From Aedes albopictus (Eukaryota; Arthropoda; Insecta; Diptera; Culicidae): a stretch of 64,000 nt of DNA. This document shows positions 32,818 to 44,464 of the stretch, in pieces. The translations under genes were made by a program, and so were the position numbers. The stretch is from NCBI RefSeq assembly GCF_035046485.1, contig NC_085137.1:376836706-376900705 (forward strand). The letters run 5' to 3'. Below the pieces are notes generated by a model. The model was not told the origin of the DNA, did no database searches, and was given only the letters and a program-made list of their open reading frames with translations. Positions within the stretch are counted from its first letter, which is position 1. Every line of letters begins with the position of its first letter.

Positions 32818-33781
32818 TGTGTGTGTGTATTCCTTCTAACCCCCACTGTCCGGCAGTGGTATTATGGAAGTAAGTTGTCTGCAATGCCGATTTGTTGCTA
32901 TTTGCAAACAGCTTAAGTCCGGGAGTTATAGGATGATAGCTCTATTGCAGTTCCAGTGACCCATTTCAGAATGGCTGGAGAGACACGTCCATTCAGAAGC
33001 CACTTTCACTTACAATAAGCCCCGCATGTCTGTATTACTGTTATCAATTGGATAATCGTAATACACACATACTTCCTGGTTTAAAGCCATATCCTTTAAA
33101 CCTGGCGCGTATTTAGTTCATTGCGTTTATTTGTTTGTTTGTAGTAGTAATTGCTTCGATCTCACCATTTTTTCGCGTAATCCATAGCCGGTATTCTGTC
33201 ATCCTTCCGTTTGTCCATTTTTCCTATCCTTTCGTTTGTTTCTGCTTTGTTCTTTTCATTTTCTGTCTCCATTGTTTCGTAATTGCCTATAAGTTTAGAG
33301 TAGAGAGAAAGAGGGACATCCTGTGAGTAGATATACTGTTGATTTCTAGTTATTATAATAACAGGACAAAACACTTATTGTATATAAAATAAAATACATT
33401 ATTTTTTGGAGTTTTTCATTTAATTACGGTTAATATGTGTATTCGACTGGGTCAACAAAGTCGAATTTTCGGAACAAAGCTTTTTCGATTCATTTTAGCG
33501 TCCAAAGTAACTGTGCAAAATTTGGAAGCGATTGGTTGCTTCCCCGTATTCCGCATTGCGATTGAAATTTGTATGGAATTTAGTATGAGAAAACGTGCTT
33601 TTTTGCATTTTTCTCATAAATTGAAATTTTTCGTCTAAAACAGTCTAACCAATGACGGTAAATTATAGCCTAGGATATGCCGAAAAACTTTGCCGAAGAC
33701 CGCAAAGTGATCCGACACTTGTGAAAAAAGTTATAACGTACAGATTGCCCAGTGGTGCTTAACATTTAACATGTAAAGGAA
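32818..33781 (-). mobile_element. 964-bp retroposed insert with 23-bp target duplication
   Basis: The LINE sequence beginning TGACGCCAATCG occurs at 32795-32817 and again, identical over 23 bp, at 33782-33804. Between them is non-LINE DNA ending on the left in a short TG run, which reads as a (CA)n tail on the minus strand. 33440-33730 belongs to repeat X. No coding capacity. The long duplication and simple tail indicate target-primed retroposition. Confidence 0.8.
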
Positions 33782-33804
33782 TGACGCCAATCGTTGGGTA
33801 TATG

Positions 33805-34640
33805 CCCCAAAATCAGACTCGCCCTAAAAATCTCAACCAAGGGTGGAACCAGTGTTTTCTCCTCTTTTTGGATCAACGCTGGGAATATTCCATCCATGCC
33901 AGGAGACTTAAATGGCTCGAAAGATCTCACAGCCCTCTCAACCCTGGCCCGAGTGAAAGCTTCCTTTGCAACCTTTATTGCGTCTTTTTTAGATCCAGAA
34001 ACCCATGATTGGATCTCTTGTGGATCTGAGACAGCAATTCCAGTGTCTTGGTCGCCGATGCTCGACTCAGGGATTGAATCAGGGAAGTGGATCTTTAACA
34101 ATTCGCTCAGTGTATCGCTAGGCTCTACAGTGAGCGAACCATCCGTCTTTCGGAGGCTACCCACACCATTGGAGTGGTCTTTTGAAAGAGTTTTTTGGAG
34201 TCTGGCCACTACGGGTGTATTCTCTATGCTTTCACACATTAGAATCCACGATTTCCGTTTGGCTGACCTTATTTCTTTGTTGTAGTTCGTCAGGGCCAAT
34301 CGCCGGTTCGCTTGGCACGATTGAATTCCCTACGCGCAGTTTTCCTAAGCTTCTCAAGAGTTTTATTCCACCATGGAACGTCTCTGCTCGAACTAATTGA
34401 TTTAGTTGGACAGCTCTCTTGGTAGGCATTAAGGATTTTGTTTTTAATGGATTTGGACGCATCTTCCAATTGTGTAATGGACTTGATGTGACTTTCTATG
34501 ATGTACTCTTCAGATTGTAGGATAGCTGAGTAGGATTCCCAATCAGTTTTCTTAGGATCTTTAAACGTTTTTTCTATCGTTAGACCCCCTTCCCATTCGA
34601 AGATGATGTGTTTGTGGTCTGACATTGATATTTCTTCAGA
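33805..34640 (-). pseudogene. LINE ORF2, endonuclease end to RT start
   Basis: Two frames: 34625-34290 starts MSDHKHIIFEW (the endonuclease SDH motif) and continues through WWNKTLEKLRKTARREFNRA. 34299-33805 reads RKSWILMCESIENT, then SPGMDGIFPALIQ (start of the RT fingers) and GHIPNDWR, at which the retroposed insert enters. A frameshift lies near 34295 and another near 34630. Confidence 0.8.
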
Positions 34641-35264
34641 AACATGCCAGTTTTTTTTATTTTATCAGAGATAGACCGACTACATAGAGTCAAGTCCAAA
34701 ACTTCCTGACGAATGAGGTTTTCAAACGTGGGCTTGTCACCAACATTACAAATGTCAATGTTCTTGGAAGAGAGAAACTGTAACAGGTACTCACCTCTGG
34801 TGTTTATATTTGTACTTCCCCATACGGTGTGATGTGCATTTGCGTCACACCCTATGACGAAGGGGATAGTGTGTCGGTGGCTGTAGGCTACGAGCGCAGC
34901 TATTTCTGGAGGAGGGATTTCGTCCACGTCACCTGGGAAGTATGCCGAGACCATCAAGATCTCTCTACTCCCTCTAGCGGAAGGTACCTCCATCCTGACA
35001 GCTACGACGTCCCTTTTTATGAATTCTGAAATTGGAAAGTATTTACAGTTGTTATGTAATAAAATAGCCGCTCTAAGAGAAAGCTGGCTGTCATCATATA
35101 CCAACTTACATGAGTGTTGTGGAATACCTTGTATTCTGGATTTATTGACCCATGACTCTTGAATGAGGGCCACGGTTAGATTCTCTTTGGTGAACCTCCG
35201 ACAGAGCACACCCGTGGCGCTCTCAGCATGGTGGAGGTTCACTTGCAGAACTTTAGTCGCCATT
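34641..35264 (-). pseudogene. LINE AP-endonuclease domain (ORF2 start)
   Basis: ORF2 probably starts at ATG 35264 (MATKVLQVNLHHAESATG). It shows VNLHHA (active-site Asn), LIQESWV (Glu), SAYFPGD, and IGCDANAHHTVWGS (Asp/Asn), then RGEYLLQFLSSKNIDICN. The domain nicks the target DNA. The ATG lies inside the end of ORF1, so the longer open frame to 35323 includes ORF1 sequence in another frame. Confidence 0.8.
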
Positions 35265-35415
35265 TCCGGGGTTACCGCTTTTTTCCGGACGACGACTATC
35301 CGGCTTTGGATGTTGCGGATCATCAGGGTGTCGTTTGGTGTTACATTTTGAGTTGTTTCTCTTCCCTGTAGCGACCTGGCCCGCCAGTTTCGCCTCTGTG
35401 GTCAAACTGTCAAAC
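35254..35415 (-). pseudogene. C-terminal remnant of LINE ORF1
   Basis: About 53 codons ending PEKSGNPGNGD with TAA at 35254-35256. It overlaps the ORF2 ATG by 11 bases, the usual compact LINE arrangement. The element begins here, so the nucleic-acid-binding knuckles of ORF1 are lost. Confidence 0.6.
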
Positions 35416-35929
35416 TGAGCAGATATTTGGCAACTTTTTGAATATCGCATCAATATCATATTAAGATATGACATCAAAATTTGATCGTTTTAAGATATGA
35501 TTATGATATTCACGTCTACCCGGGAAGTTCCTACCTCATGTATCCATGGGTCAAGCGATGACAAAGACCGCCAGCTAAGAGTTGTGTGCTTAGCTGGTAG
35601 TGCAGCCTGGGCACTGTTGTCCTTCTGACTTCAGCTAGATTGAGGAGGTACGATTCGAGCGTCTGTTCACCAAGGAGGTGCGACTCAAACAGCGTCTGTT
35701 CTCGTATCCTGCAGCTGAATAAGAAACGCTGCATCACGCCCAGCTAGATTCAAGGTGGTAGCCCCATTAGCGTGGTCGTCCCAGTGTTGGTTAGGACGTG
35801 AAACAGAACAGGCACGATGCCCCTCCGGCGAGACAGGAGTGTTGGCGTGGGCGTAATAACCCGAGCAAAGACCAACAACAAAATTACAGCAAATCGAAAA
35901 CATGATTAGTATTCAGCAACAAATTGATA
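35416..35929. other. Right flank of the LINE and spacer
   Basis: 35425-35522 continues the ATATC/GATAT-rich host repeat ending CACGTCTACCCGGG. 35523-35929 has no recognised feature; minus-strand frames there lack motifs. Confidence 0.4.
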
Positions 35930-36376
35930 CAGGTATTCTTCGATATAACGTACCCTCGATATAGCGTACCCTCGATATAGCGAATTCAATATAACGTACA
36001 ACATTAAATTTTTAATTTTTTTTTTCAGGAATAACCCTCAGATAAACTACGGAATGACTCAATGCTGTGTTGCAGCATTAGCCTTGTTACCCAAAATAAG
36101 CGCAATTTGGGGAAAAATTTAGTGTACGCTATATCGAAGCAAAATGTACGTTATATCGAAGCACAAAAAACGAAATTAGTTTTTCGCTAAAACTCATGAT
36201 TTTCATTATCGGTTTTGTGAATTTGAGCGAAACCATGATTTGGGGTTTATACCTCGTCGAATACATCAACACTAGCATAAAAAAATATTAAATTATTCTC
36301 TGCTTTGATATAACGTACACTTCGATATAACGTACAAAGAGAAAACTTTTTTGTACGTTATTTCGAAGAGTACCTG
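35930..36376. mobile_element. 447-bp pogo/mariner-type MITE
   Basis: Ends CAGGTATTCTTCGATATAAC and, reversed, CAGGTACTCTTCGAAATAAC; TA at 35928-35929 and 36377-36378. Both ends carry two to three tandem TTCGATATAACGTAC motifs. CAG ends with TA targets are usual in the pogo/Tc1 group. No coding. Confidence 0.8.
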
Positions 36377-36784
36377 TATCATATATTGGTATCAATTTAT
36401 CTTTACTTAATTTGATTTCAAATTTTGTTTTCGGTTTTCTGTCATTTTTAATGTAAATATTTAGTGTAGAATAGTTTTAAATCTTTTATTAAGATATGTA
36501 AAGTAATTGTAGGAATATATCATTAGTGCAATTATGTTATTGCACTTATGATGTTATATAAACCAAAAAAGTCAACATTCAACGATTTACAATTTCTCGT
36601 GCGCTGGAAACAAAAACAGTTATCAATTTGCTATCAACGATAGCAGGAATTGTTTTCAATTTGCTGTCAGAGGATCATTTTTCTGCTCTCATTTTTGATG
36701 TTTCAACCATCAAAATGTGCCATATCACAACATCAAAATTAGTTTTCAATTTGCTATCAGACTTTGCCCGGGAGCCCATCCGTA
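36377..36784. other. Spacer with a TTTTCAATTTGCTATCA-type repeat
   Basis: Three diverged copies of a CAATTTGCTATCA motif at 36615-36765, ending in TTTGCCCGGGAG. No gene. Confidence 0.35.
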
Positions 36785-37713
36785 AAAATCCCCATTGCGA
36801 ATAACAGGAGAAAATACGACTCGATACAGACGGCAAAGACCGTCGAATAAGGACTACGATTGGAAACTTAGAACATGGAATTGCAAGTCGCTTGGTTTCG
36901 CAGGATGTGACGTCGTAGATTAGACGAACTACATCCCCGCAACTTTGACATCGTGGCGTTGCAGGAACTTTGTTGGACTGGACAGAAAGTGTGGAAAAGC
37001 GGGCATCGAGCGGCTACCTTCTACCAAAGCTGTGGCACCACCAATGAACTGGGAACAGGATTTATATTGTTGGAAAAGATGCGACAACGTGCGCAAGGAT
37101 GTGCATGTTGTGAGTTAAGGGCCGTTTCTTCAACTACAGCATCTTCAACGTCCACTGCCCACACGAAGGGAGACCTGATGACAAGAAAGAAGCGTTCTAC
37201 GCGCAGTTAGAGCACACATACGATGGTTGCTCGCCGCGTGACGTGAAAATCGTTGTCGACGACATGAACGCGCAGGTAGAAAGGGAGGAAATGTACAGAC
37301 CGGTAATCGGGCGAAACAGCCTGCACGCCGCGCCGTATCGAATGCTAACGGCCAGCGATGCGTAAACTTTGCAGCCTCCCGTGGTATGTTAGTCCGAAGC
37401 ACGTTCTTCCCCCGCAAAGATATCCACAAAGCCACCTGGAGATCACCCGACCATCAAACAGAACACCAAATCGACCACGTTCTAATCGACGGTAAATTCT
37501 TCTCGGATATAACCAATGTCCGCACATACCGCAGTGCGAATAAATATTCGGATCACTACTTAGTCGCTGTATGCATGCACTCAAAACTTTCGACAGTTAT
37601 CACCACGCGTCGGAGTCGAACGCCGCGGCTCAACAAAGAGCAGCTGCGTAACGTAGAAGTGGCTCAATACTACACGCAGCAGCTAGCAGCGGCCATACCC
37701 AGGGAAGAGCAGG

Positions 37714-38519
37714 CCCAGACAACCAGGAGTCGCATAAGAAACCACGTTGTACATCGTATAAAGTACTATTTTAAGTCACTATCGCATATGTGTACGGCTG
37801 ACTGACAATTTTCATCACACATGATGTTATTTTTTGTACTTATTACGATGTATCAAGTAAAGTCATATAAGAATACAAATCTACTTTTATAAGGTACGAG
37901 TACATCGTAGTAGATGATATTCTGATGTTTTATTGCGATGAATTTTACTTATTCGCAAAAGCGTGCGAGCGAACTCGCAAAGTGTCAATTGAATTCGCAT
38001 TATTGTGTACTGCGATGATTATACGACTTCGCTTGGTACTTTTCTTGTTGTGTTAGTTTACCTCGCATTGGTGTATGGATGAAATCGCATAAAAGTACAA
38101 ATAAGCTCGTTAAAGTGTGCATGCTGAGTTACTTCGCAATAGTGCACACGGTGCATCGCATAAGATATCGCTTCAAGTCATAAAGTGTTATTATTGTTCT
38201 GTCAATGCACGTATAGCGCCTCCACTTTTGTACGCATAAGGTACTTTTGCTGCATAAGTGTCTCTACTTACAGGTCCGCCACACCCCCTTTTGGCCCTTC
38301 ATACAGCGGTATGTTGAATTCAGAGCGGCAATGAAATTTATTCTTCACTGTTAAGTGGAACTGCATGCAGAGCAAGACTCAAGCTAGGATGGTGGCTACC
38401 TACATACATACACATACATAAGGTACTTTTGCTGCATCTTATGCGATGTAACTTTAACGCATAAAAGTACGTATAACATGAACATAAACTTCATTATACG
38501 TGCAAATTGGTTGTCTGGG
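37714..38519. mobile_element. CCCAGAC-type TIR element in the RTE copy
   Basis: Ends CCCAGACAACCA and its exact complement TGGTTGTCTGGG. It replaces nothing of the RTE text on either side; AGG abuts both ends. Internal sequence repeats CGCATAAAAGTAC-like motifs. A smaller retroposon lies inside at 38256-38418. Confidence 0.7.
38256..38418 (+). mobile_element. 163-bp retroposon with 19-bp target duplication
   Basis: TAAGGTACTTTTGCTGCAT occurs at 38237-38255 and 38419-38437. Between lies 163 bp ending in a CTACATACATACACATACA-like microsatellite tail, typical of a short LINE or SINE 3' end. The body (GGTCCGCCACACCCCC...AGGATGGTGGCTACC) is not recognised. Confidence 0.8.
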
Positions 38520-39445
38520 AGGGACATCCGATCCGCCATAAGTAGTACCTCGGCTACAGCACTTCGGCTTCGCGAATCCGAATCACAGAATCGACTGGTA
38601 CGACGGCGAATGTGAGCAGTTGAAAAACGAGAGAATGTAGCATGGGCGAGAATGCTGCAACACCGTACGAGAGCGAATGAGGCACGTTACAAACAGGCGT
38701 GGAATAGGCAGAACTCAGTCTTCCGGATGAAGAAGCGCCAGCAAGAAGAACGAGATCGCGAAGCGATTGAAGAGCTGTACCGCGCGGTGTCCTAAACACA
38801 CGAAAGTTCTACGAGAAGCTGAACCGCTCGCGCAGAGGCTTTGTGCCACAAGCCTACATGTGCCGAGATAATCACGGGAATATTCTCACGAGCGAGCGAG
38901 AGGTGGTCGAGAGGTGGCGGCAGCATTACGATGAGCACCTCAATGGCGATGTTGCAAGTACCGAAGGTGACGCGGTAACAGATCTAGGAGGACGTGCGCA
39001 GGACGAAAGATTTGCAGCCCCTAACCTCCAAGAGATTGAGGAGGAGGTTGGCCGGTTGAAAAACAACAAAGCCGCTGGAACAGATCAACTACCAAGCGAG
39101 CTCCTAAAATACGGTGGAGAAGCACTGGTGAGAGCTCTACACTGGGCCAATACCAAGATTTGGGAGGAAGGATTATTACCGGTGGAATGGATGGAAGCTA
39201 TCGTGTGCCCCATCTACAAAAAGGGCGACAAGTTGGATTGCGGGAGCTATCACGCGATCACACTACTGAGCGCTGCCTACAAGACACTCCCTCAAACTTT
39301 ATGCCGCCGTCTATCACCGATTGCAAAGGAGTTCGTGGGGCAATATCAGGCTTGATTTTTTTGCGCTCCCATTCGTAATCGTTTCTAACTTTTGAAGCGA
39401 ACACTTACCACTTACACACACGCACTCCTCGGGGATATTAACCAT

Positions 39446-39612
39446 CCCAAGTAACACACATGTTGTATAAAAGTTACGACAGCGCAGGTTTTGGTTGTAT
39501 ATAAGTTTATTTTACGTTATTTCAACACAATGTTAGAATTACGTAAAATAAACTTCTATACAACCAAAACTTGCGCTGTCGTAACTCTATTATAACATGT
39601 GTGTTGCTTGGG
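39446..39612. mobile_element. 167-bp palindromic MITE, CCCAAG type, copy 1
   Basis: Ends CCCAAGTAACACACATG and CATGTGTGTTGCTTGGG. The arms pair for about 75 bp around AACACAATGTTA. AT at 39444-39445 and 39613-39614. A sister copy lies at 45073. Confidence 0.85.
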
Positions 39613-41159
39613 ATTCGTGGTAGTGGCGTTGGGAGTAAATAAGTTAAGATAATTGGGTGGAGCCCATACTATTTTAAGAAGTATGATCTATCCCAGTTGG
39701 GAAGCCGCACCAAGAAGATAAAAAAGCCACCGCGTTCAGCATAACCTAGAAAACGTGGCCCTGAATGGCGAACACAATGTCACGTTCAAGATCACCTCTC
39801 GATACCGAAATGCGCCAAATCATTAGTACCGCTCGGAACATGACCTTTTTTCTCACTCCTCGAGATGCTGTTAACTGCCAAATCAAGAGCGTCATCTATT
39901 ACAGCACCCAAAAGCAACACTTTGCCGCCGCCACAAAAGAAAAGGCTTGTCCCACGAATCCATCAACTGTCAGCTGTGCACGATTCTCTTCAACAGCGCT
40001 GGCCCATCCCGCGTCGACGTTCGACAACAGCCAGCCAGCCGCCCAGAAGTAAGAGCACGCGGGCATTAGTTATCATAAAATCGGCCCGAAACCGAAAAAA
40101 TGCAGACCGAGGGGCTTGTAAGGTCCGAATGTTTTGACACTGAACTACATTTTAAACTTTTTTTTATTATGCTTCTGTCGATGTCGGTGTTGCTTGCTTG
40201 TTTCTTTCTGCCACTAATCTTGCTGCTGGTCAGCGGTAGTGCTTTTCCCGAGCCCACAATTGCCGGTTCAAGTTCAGCTCGCCAACTGGCCTAGCTGCAG
40301 CCAGCCACCAAAATCACCGTCATCGTCGACGGTCGAGACTTGAGATGTTGAAGGAGACGGAACGAGATGAGTGACTGTGGTGATATGGGTAATTTTATTA
40401 CCATTCTGTGGCAACCTCCATCTGTTGAGCGAAATGAATTGAAGCAATTTACGATCGAGAACTGGGGCTGTCTTTCCGATAAATTGCAAATTTTTATGAA
40501 TCGTACATAAATCATTGGCAATAGTTCTGAATATGGTAAACAATGTCCGATTCTTTGGTGAACATAAATCCCTACCGGTCCTGTTACGCCAGTAGTTTTC
40601 AACCGGGGTAAACTGACGCTCACGCTGATTTGCGATCCTCGACTAATGTTGCATTAGCGTAAAAGTCAAGATATACGAGTCTACACACACACACTTTACG
40701 CCCATGGCAATATATCGGTTGACTTGCAGTAACCCTTTGGAGACGGAATTCTCACCTCTTTGGATGCAACCTCGCTGGTCTAGAACACGTTTGTAATGGT
40801 AAATTTTCTCTGCTGGGCACATATGACCCATCCATTCCCAAAGGGTTAAATTACATGAACATATTGTTAGAGCCCATTGGCTTGTTTTAGCCTTTAGCAA
40901 GCTGAAAATATCGGAATTGTTGGATGTAGAACAGCCAAGAAATTGTAGCAGACGGGAAGTAGCTGGAACCGTAAGAGATCCAACTGCAATTTAGCTATAC
41001 TTCGTAGATTGGATGCTAACCCTGAAGCCGTCGCGTCTTCAGCCACCCTCAGCGACACCACGCTTAAGCTGTGTAACACAAGCGCTCTTTTTCTTTGTGT
41101 GTGTACTCAGTACACGACGCGACCGCATCCGGGTTAACGACATTTATATAACTGTTACT
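39613..41159. other. Unique-looking DNA
   Basis: Moderate GC, no repeat recognised and no frame with a family motif. The 64-residue frame at 40100 has a hydrophobic segment (FFIMLLSMSVLLACFFLPLI) but no support. Confidence 0.35.
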
Positions 41160-41535
41160 GCCAGCCAGAGATGCCAGATTATTTTTATCAAAAATCTGTA
41201 TCAATACAGATTTTTCTATGTCGCTGTATTAGCAGACCTATATTTCAACAGAAGCGAATAAAAATGTTCTGTACTTTGTAATGGTTTTTAATTTTTACTG
41301 TTATTTATTTTTTTAAAACAAGTGTGAAAATGTACAAATTTTCATAAATTCTTTAAAGTACAAGCTGCAATTTTTAAAGTTTTCATTGAATTTATTCAAA
41401 ATAACTTTCAATTTAATGCTTTCTAGAGAAAACTGAAACAAGTTTTAAAACTCTGCATCATGTCTATGAAGAAGGTCAAAAAAATTGTAAAATGCAGAAA
41501 AATCTGTATATCTGGTAACTCTGCTGCCAGCACTG
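41160..41535. mobile_element. Weak foldback element
   Basis: GCCAGAGATGCCAGATTA at the left and, reversed from the right, GCCAGCAGAGTTACCAGATA, with AAAAATCTGTAT motifs in both orientations. Imperfect. Confidence 0.4.
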
Positions 41536-42840
41536 CCCTGCAATGTGTCATACTCAACGACATTCAGTGGAGTTTGTGACAGATGAGGACAGGGAGCATG
41601 TCTTCTCTGCATTGTCATTGTTGAGTAAGATTCTTCCAAGTGAATGGATGGATCCTTAAGTTATGGATATTCCATAATTTAACATTTCTGTACATTTCTG
41701 TACAATTATTCTTAAAGAATATGCTGAAGGTTCTATCTAAACCTATTTTAAAACTTTACAATTGTAAGTATCAATCATTAAAACAAGATATGTATCTAAA
41801 TTACATTTATATCACAGGTTGCAGGAAGAGTACAAAATACGAGCACAAATAAGCTAAAATAAGTTTGAAACTGATTTTTTTAAATACACCAATTGAAATT
41901 ATTTGTCCTAGACAATTAACAATCACCAAAACAAACATTTCAGCTAAAGGCTGCTTCTCACCCAATAACTGGAGTTTGATATCAGCTTAAAGGAATTCAG
42001 AAAGAACTTTTCGCTCCCGCAACAGTAACAGTTGGTCTAATCTTTAACAAGAATCTAAAAAGTATGCATGTCATTATTGCATGCGGTTCCATTTTTTGAA
42101 GGTTCCAATTCACGGTTACTCAATATTTTTCAATTGGGTTGAGTTCATACACTTCAATGTGAGATTTTACGTTTTTTGGAAAAATGCAGTACATTTTCTA
42201 CATAGTTTTCTGCATAAAAACGCAAACATTCTCCGCCAAAAACAGGGGACAAAAATCAATTCAAATCAATACACAATATCTAAGCTTTTGAATAAGGGGT
42301 GCCAGCCATTTTTCCCGACATTTCCCGTAGTGAAAAAGATGATTTGCTGTACATGTATTTCTAAAAGTTCGGTTTTTCAAACCACAAATTCATATTGTTA
42401 ACCAAACTATGTATTTCTTGCCAAACTTCGATTTTTTCTTGCTCTTAAGTTGATCTGCAACCTTTCCAGGTTGTAATGATGTATAGAACCGAATACTTGA
42501 AAGCTAACTTAGGTCTGCGGGGACGGTCGCTTTAATGTACATTGTCAGATTTTCAGCACGTTTGTGCAAAAACTTTTCGAGGACTTCTTGTTCCCTTGAC
42601 TCTATTTTAAACACAATGTCAAAATATATCCCGAAGTAAATATTTTTCGATTCCTTACACAATAAGCTTTCATTTGCGCCAGAGATTGCCACGATTCGTT
42701 GAAAATAGAGAAATTTCTATCCAAAATGCGGTGGCTAGATTTTGCTGTGTGCATACCTTAGCATTTACACTTACGGAACATATTTAAAAAAATTGAGAAT
42801 TACAAGACACAGAAAGTTGATAAATTGGCAAATTGAGAGA
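41536..42840. other. AT-rich non-coding DNA
   Basis: No feature recognised, apart from a TTGGCAAATTGAGAGATAAA block at 42823-42842 shared with the tRNA-like SINE family at 50.5 and 51.1 kb. Confidence 0.35.
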
Positions 42841-43527
42841 TAAAATTGGTCGGGGTTCTGCTAAACCGAACCAAAGACCATTTTTTGAAAAATTGAGTTT
42901 TCTTAACCATTGGGTGAAGAAAATGATGATCTTCCTTCCATGTAAAAATCCAGTAATTCTGACAGCCCTTTGTGGAGTAAATTCAAAATTTCTGTTTGGC
43001 AGAACATACAAAACATTATTTTGCATCCAACCAGAGTGAACTGTAAACCATTCGATAGAATCAGCGAAATATTTTAGTTTTGGTTCAGGTGATGAACATT
43101 TCAAATTCTCTTCATCGTCGTCAGATTTCTAACCTCTAACCGACTCATAGAAACAATCTGTGGGAGAAATGAACTCGTTATTAGAAATATGGGTGTTGGA
43201 GAAACCAATTATGTTTCGATGGCGCTGATCGCCATTTTTCCAAATCACATCCAGCCAGACCGAACCAAGTCCACAGCATTTTAGAATCAATTTATTCTCA
43301 ACAATACAAAAACCATCTGGTTTTAAATACCCGCGTTATGTCGATACACCTCATACTGGTAATTTAACACAGGAGCCGTCATTGAACAACAAGCCTAATT
43401 AGAATAATAAAGCTTGAAAAAAAATCAAACACTTGGTTCGCTTTGGCTGATCGAAAAATGGCGTTTTCAGGAAAACCATCCTTGAGAAGAATGTTTAGAA
43501 CTTGATTCAGACTTAACGACTGACCTT

Positions 43528-43598
43528 CAGCAAGGTTATATGACCTAGAGGTAACGCGCTTGGTTATCACTCAGATGATCCAAGTTCGAATCTCTTTC
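43528..43598 (+). other. tRNA-like fragment
   Basis: TGACCTAGAGGTAACGCGC and, after an unpaired middle, CCAAGTTCGAATCTC give A- and B-box-like blocks. No acceptor stem; SINE head rather than tRNA gene. Confidence 0.35.
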
Positions 43599-43681
43599 AT
43601 ATTTTTGAAAACTTTTTTGTACTTAGTGCACTTTGGCAGAACATTTTCATGGTTTTCTTCGACCAGCATAAATTTGAAGTA

Positions 43682-44464
43682 CCGTAATCCGGGGTAACAT
43701 TGATCAGAATTTTCGATCTTTCTTGAATAATTCTCTTTTTAAAGCAAATGTTACATGTTTTATATTTTTAAAAGAAGTACTGGCCCTCTGAGTTTGTGTT
43801 AAGCTGCTCGAAAAAGTGTTGGAAAACTTTAAAGCATGTTTAAATAGGTTTTTATATCTAATATTTGATTGTGTTGATTTGGGGTAACATTGATCATGTC
43901 AGTGATCAATGTTCATTTGTGTTGAAAATACTCTAACTTACTAAATTCGGGGTCGCTGATTTCGAATATGTTGTCCAAATTCTTACAAATAATGTACTTT
44001 TTAAGTTATTTTAGGAATAAAATCCTCTAAACCACGAATAACGCCTAAAGGTAGGCAATGGCTTAAGAAATTGATAGCCGACTTTTAATAAATCATATAT
44101 TTTACTGAAAAATAGCATTTTCATTAAAGTTTCGTTTATTAAATCCAACTCTAGGATATCATATTGAAGTAAAACAGTGATTTCGAACCTCATATTACAT
44201 CTAGTATTCACGCCAAGCATGAATGTTTGACAGTGTATCTCATTGCGTTACGAAACACACTTATGGAAAAATCGATTTAATTCAACGTTTATGAATTTCA
44301 ATTTTCATAAATTGCATGTCATTTAATAGCTAAATGGTAGCAGATTACGATATACCATTCCATAGTAGAAACTGATTCAATATAAAATGCTTGTTTGAAC
44401 ATTTCATGAGGTGGGTCAAGCCGATCAATGTTACCCCGCTGATCAATGATACCCCGGATTACGG
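43682..44464. mobile_element. 783-bp Tc1/mariner-type MITE
   Basis: Ends CCGTAATCCGGGGTAACATT and, reversed, CCGTAATCCGGGGTATCATT; TA at 43680-43681 and 44465-44466. GGGGTAACATTGATCA is repeated subterminally at 43692, 43881 and, inverted, near 44430. No coding. Confidence 0.82.

Larger units (their letters stand above)
29388..35415 (-). mobile_element. 5'-truncated LOA/I-type non-LTR retrotransposon, nested insertions
   Basis: Minus-strand order: end of ORF1, then ORF2 with AP-endonuclease, reverse transcriptase and RNase H, then a 3' part ending in (GA)9. TGAGCAGAT stands at 29379-29387 and 35416-35424, a 9-bp target duplication; the two outer flanks join to one continuous ATATC-rich sequence. 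RNase H plus the RT style (GCPQGGVLSPLLW) favours the LOA clade (Lian-like); R1 or I relatives are possible. Dead: frameshifts, stops and two insertions (30476-31531, 32818-33781). Removing these leaves a 4-kb LINE truncated within ORF1. Confidence 0.85.
36785..39354 (+). pseudogene. Decayed RTE-type LINE: endonuclease and start of RT
   Basis: Endonuclease from about 36852 (WKLRTWNCKSL), FDIVALQELCWTG with the catalytic Glu, later TEHQIDHVLIDG and SDHYLVAVCMHS, spread over different frames. After an inserted element it resumes at 38520 (NRWYDGECEQLKNER), then the spacer and an open 170-residue run (38843-39352) with NNKAAGTDQLPSELLKYGGE, GLLPVEWMEAIVCPIYKKGD and TLCRRLSPIAKEFVGQYQA. It stops before RT motif A, so it is 3' truncated. 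It serves as the reference for the target site of the element at 3124. Confidence 0.82.
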
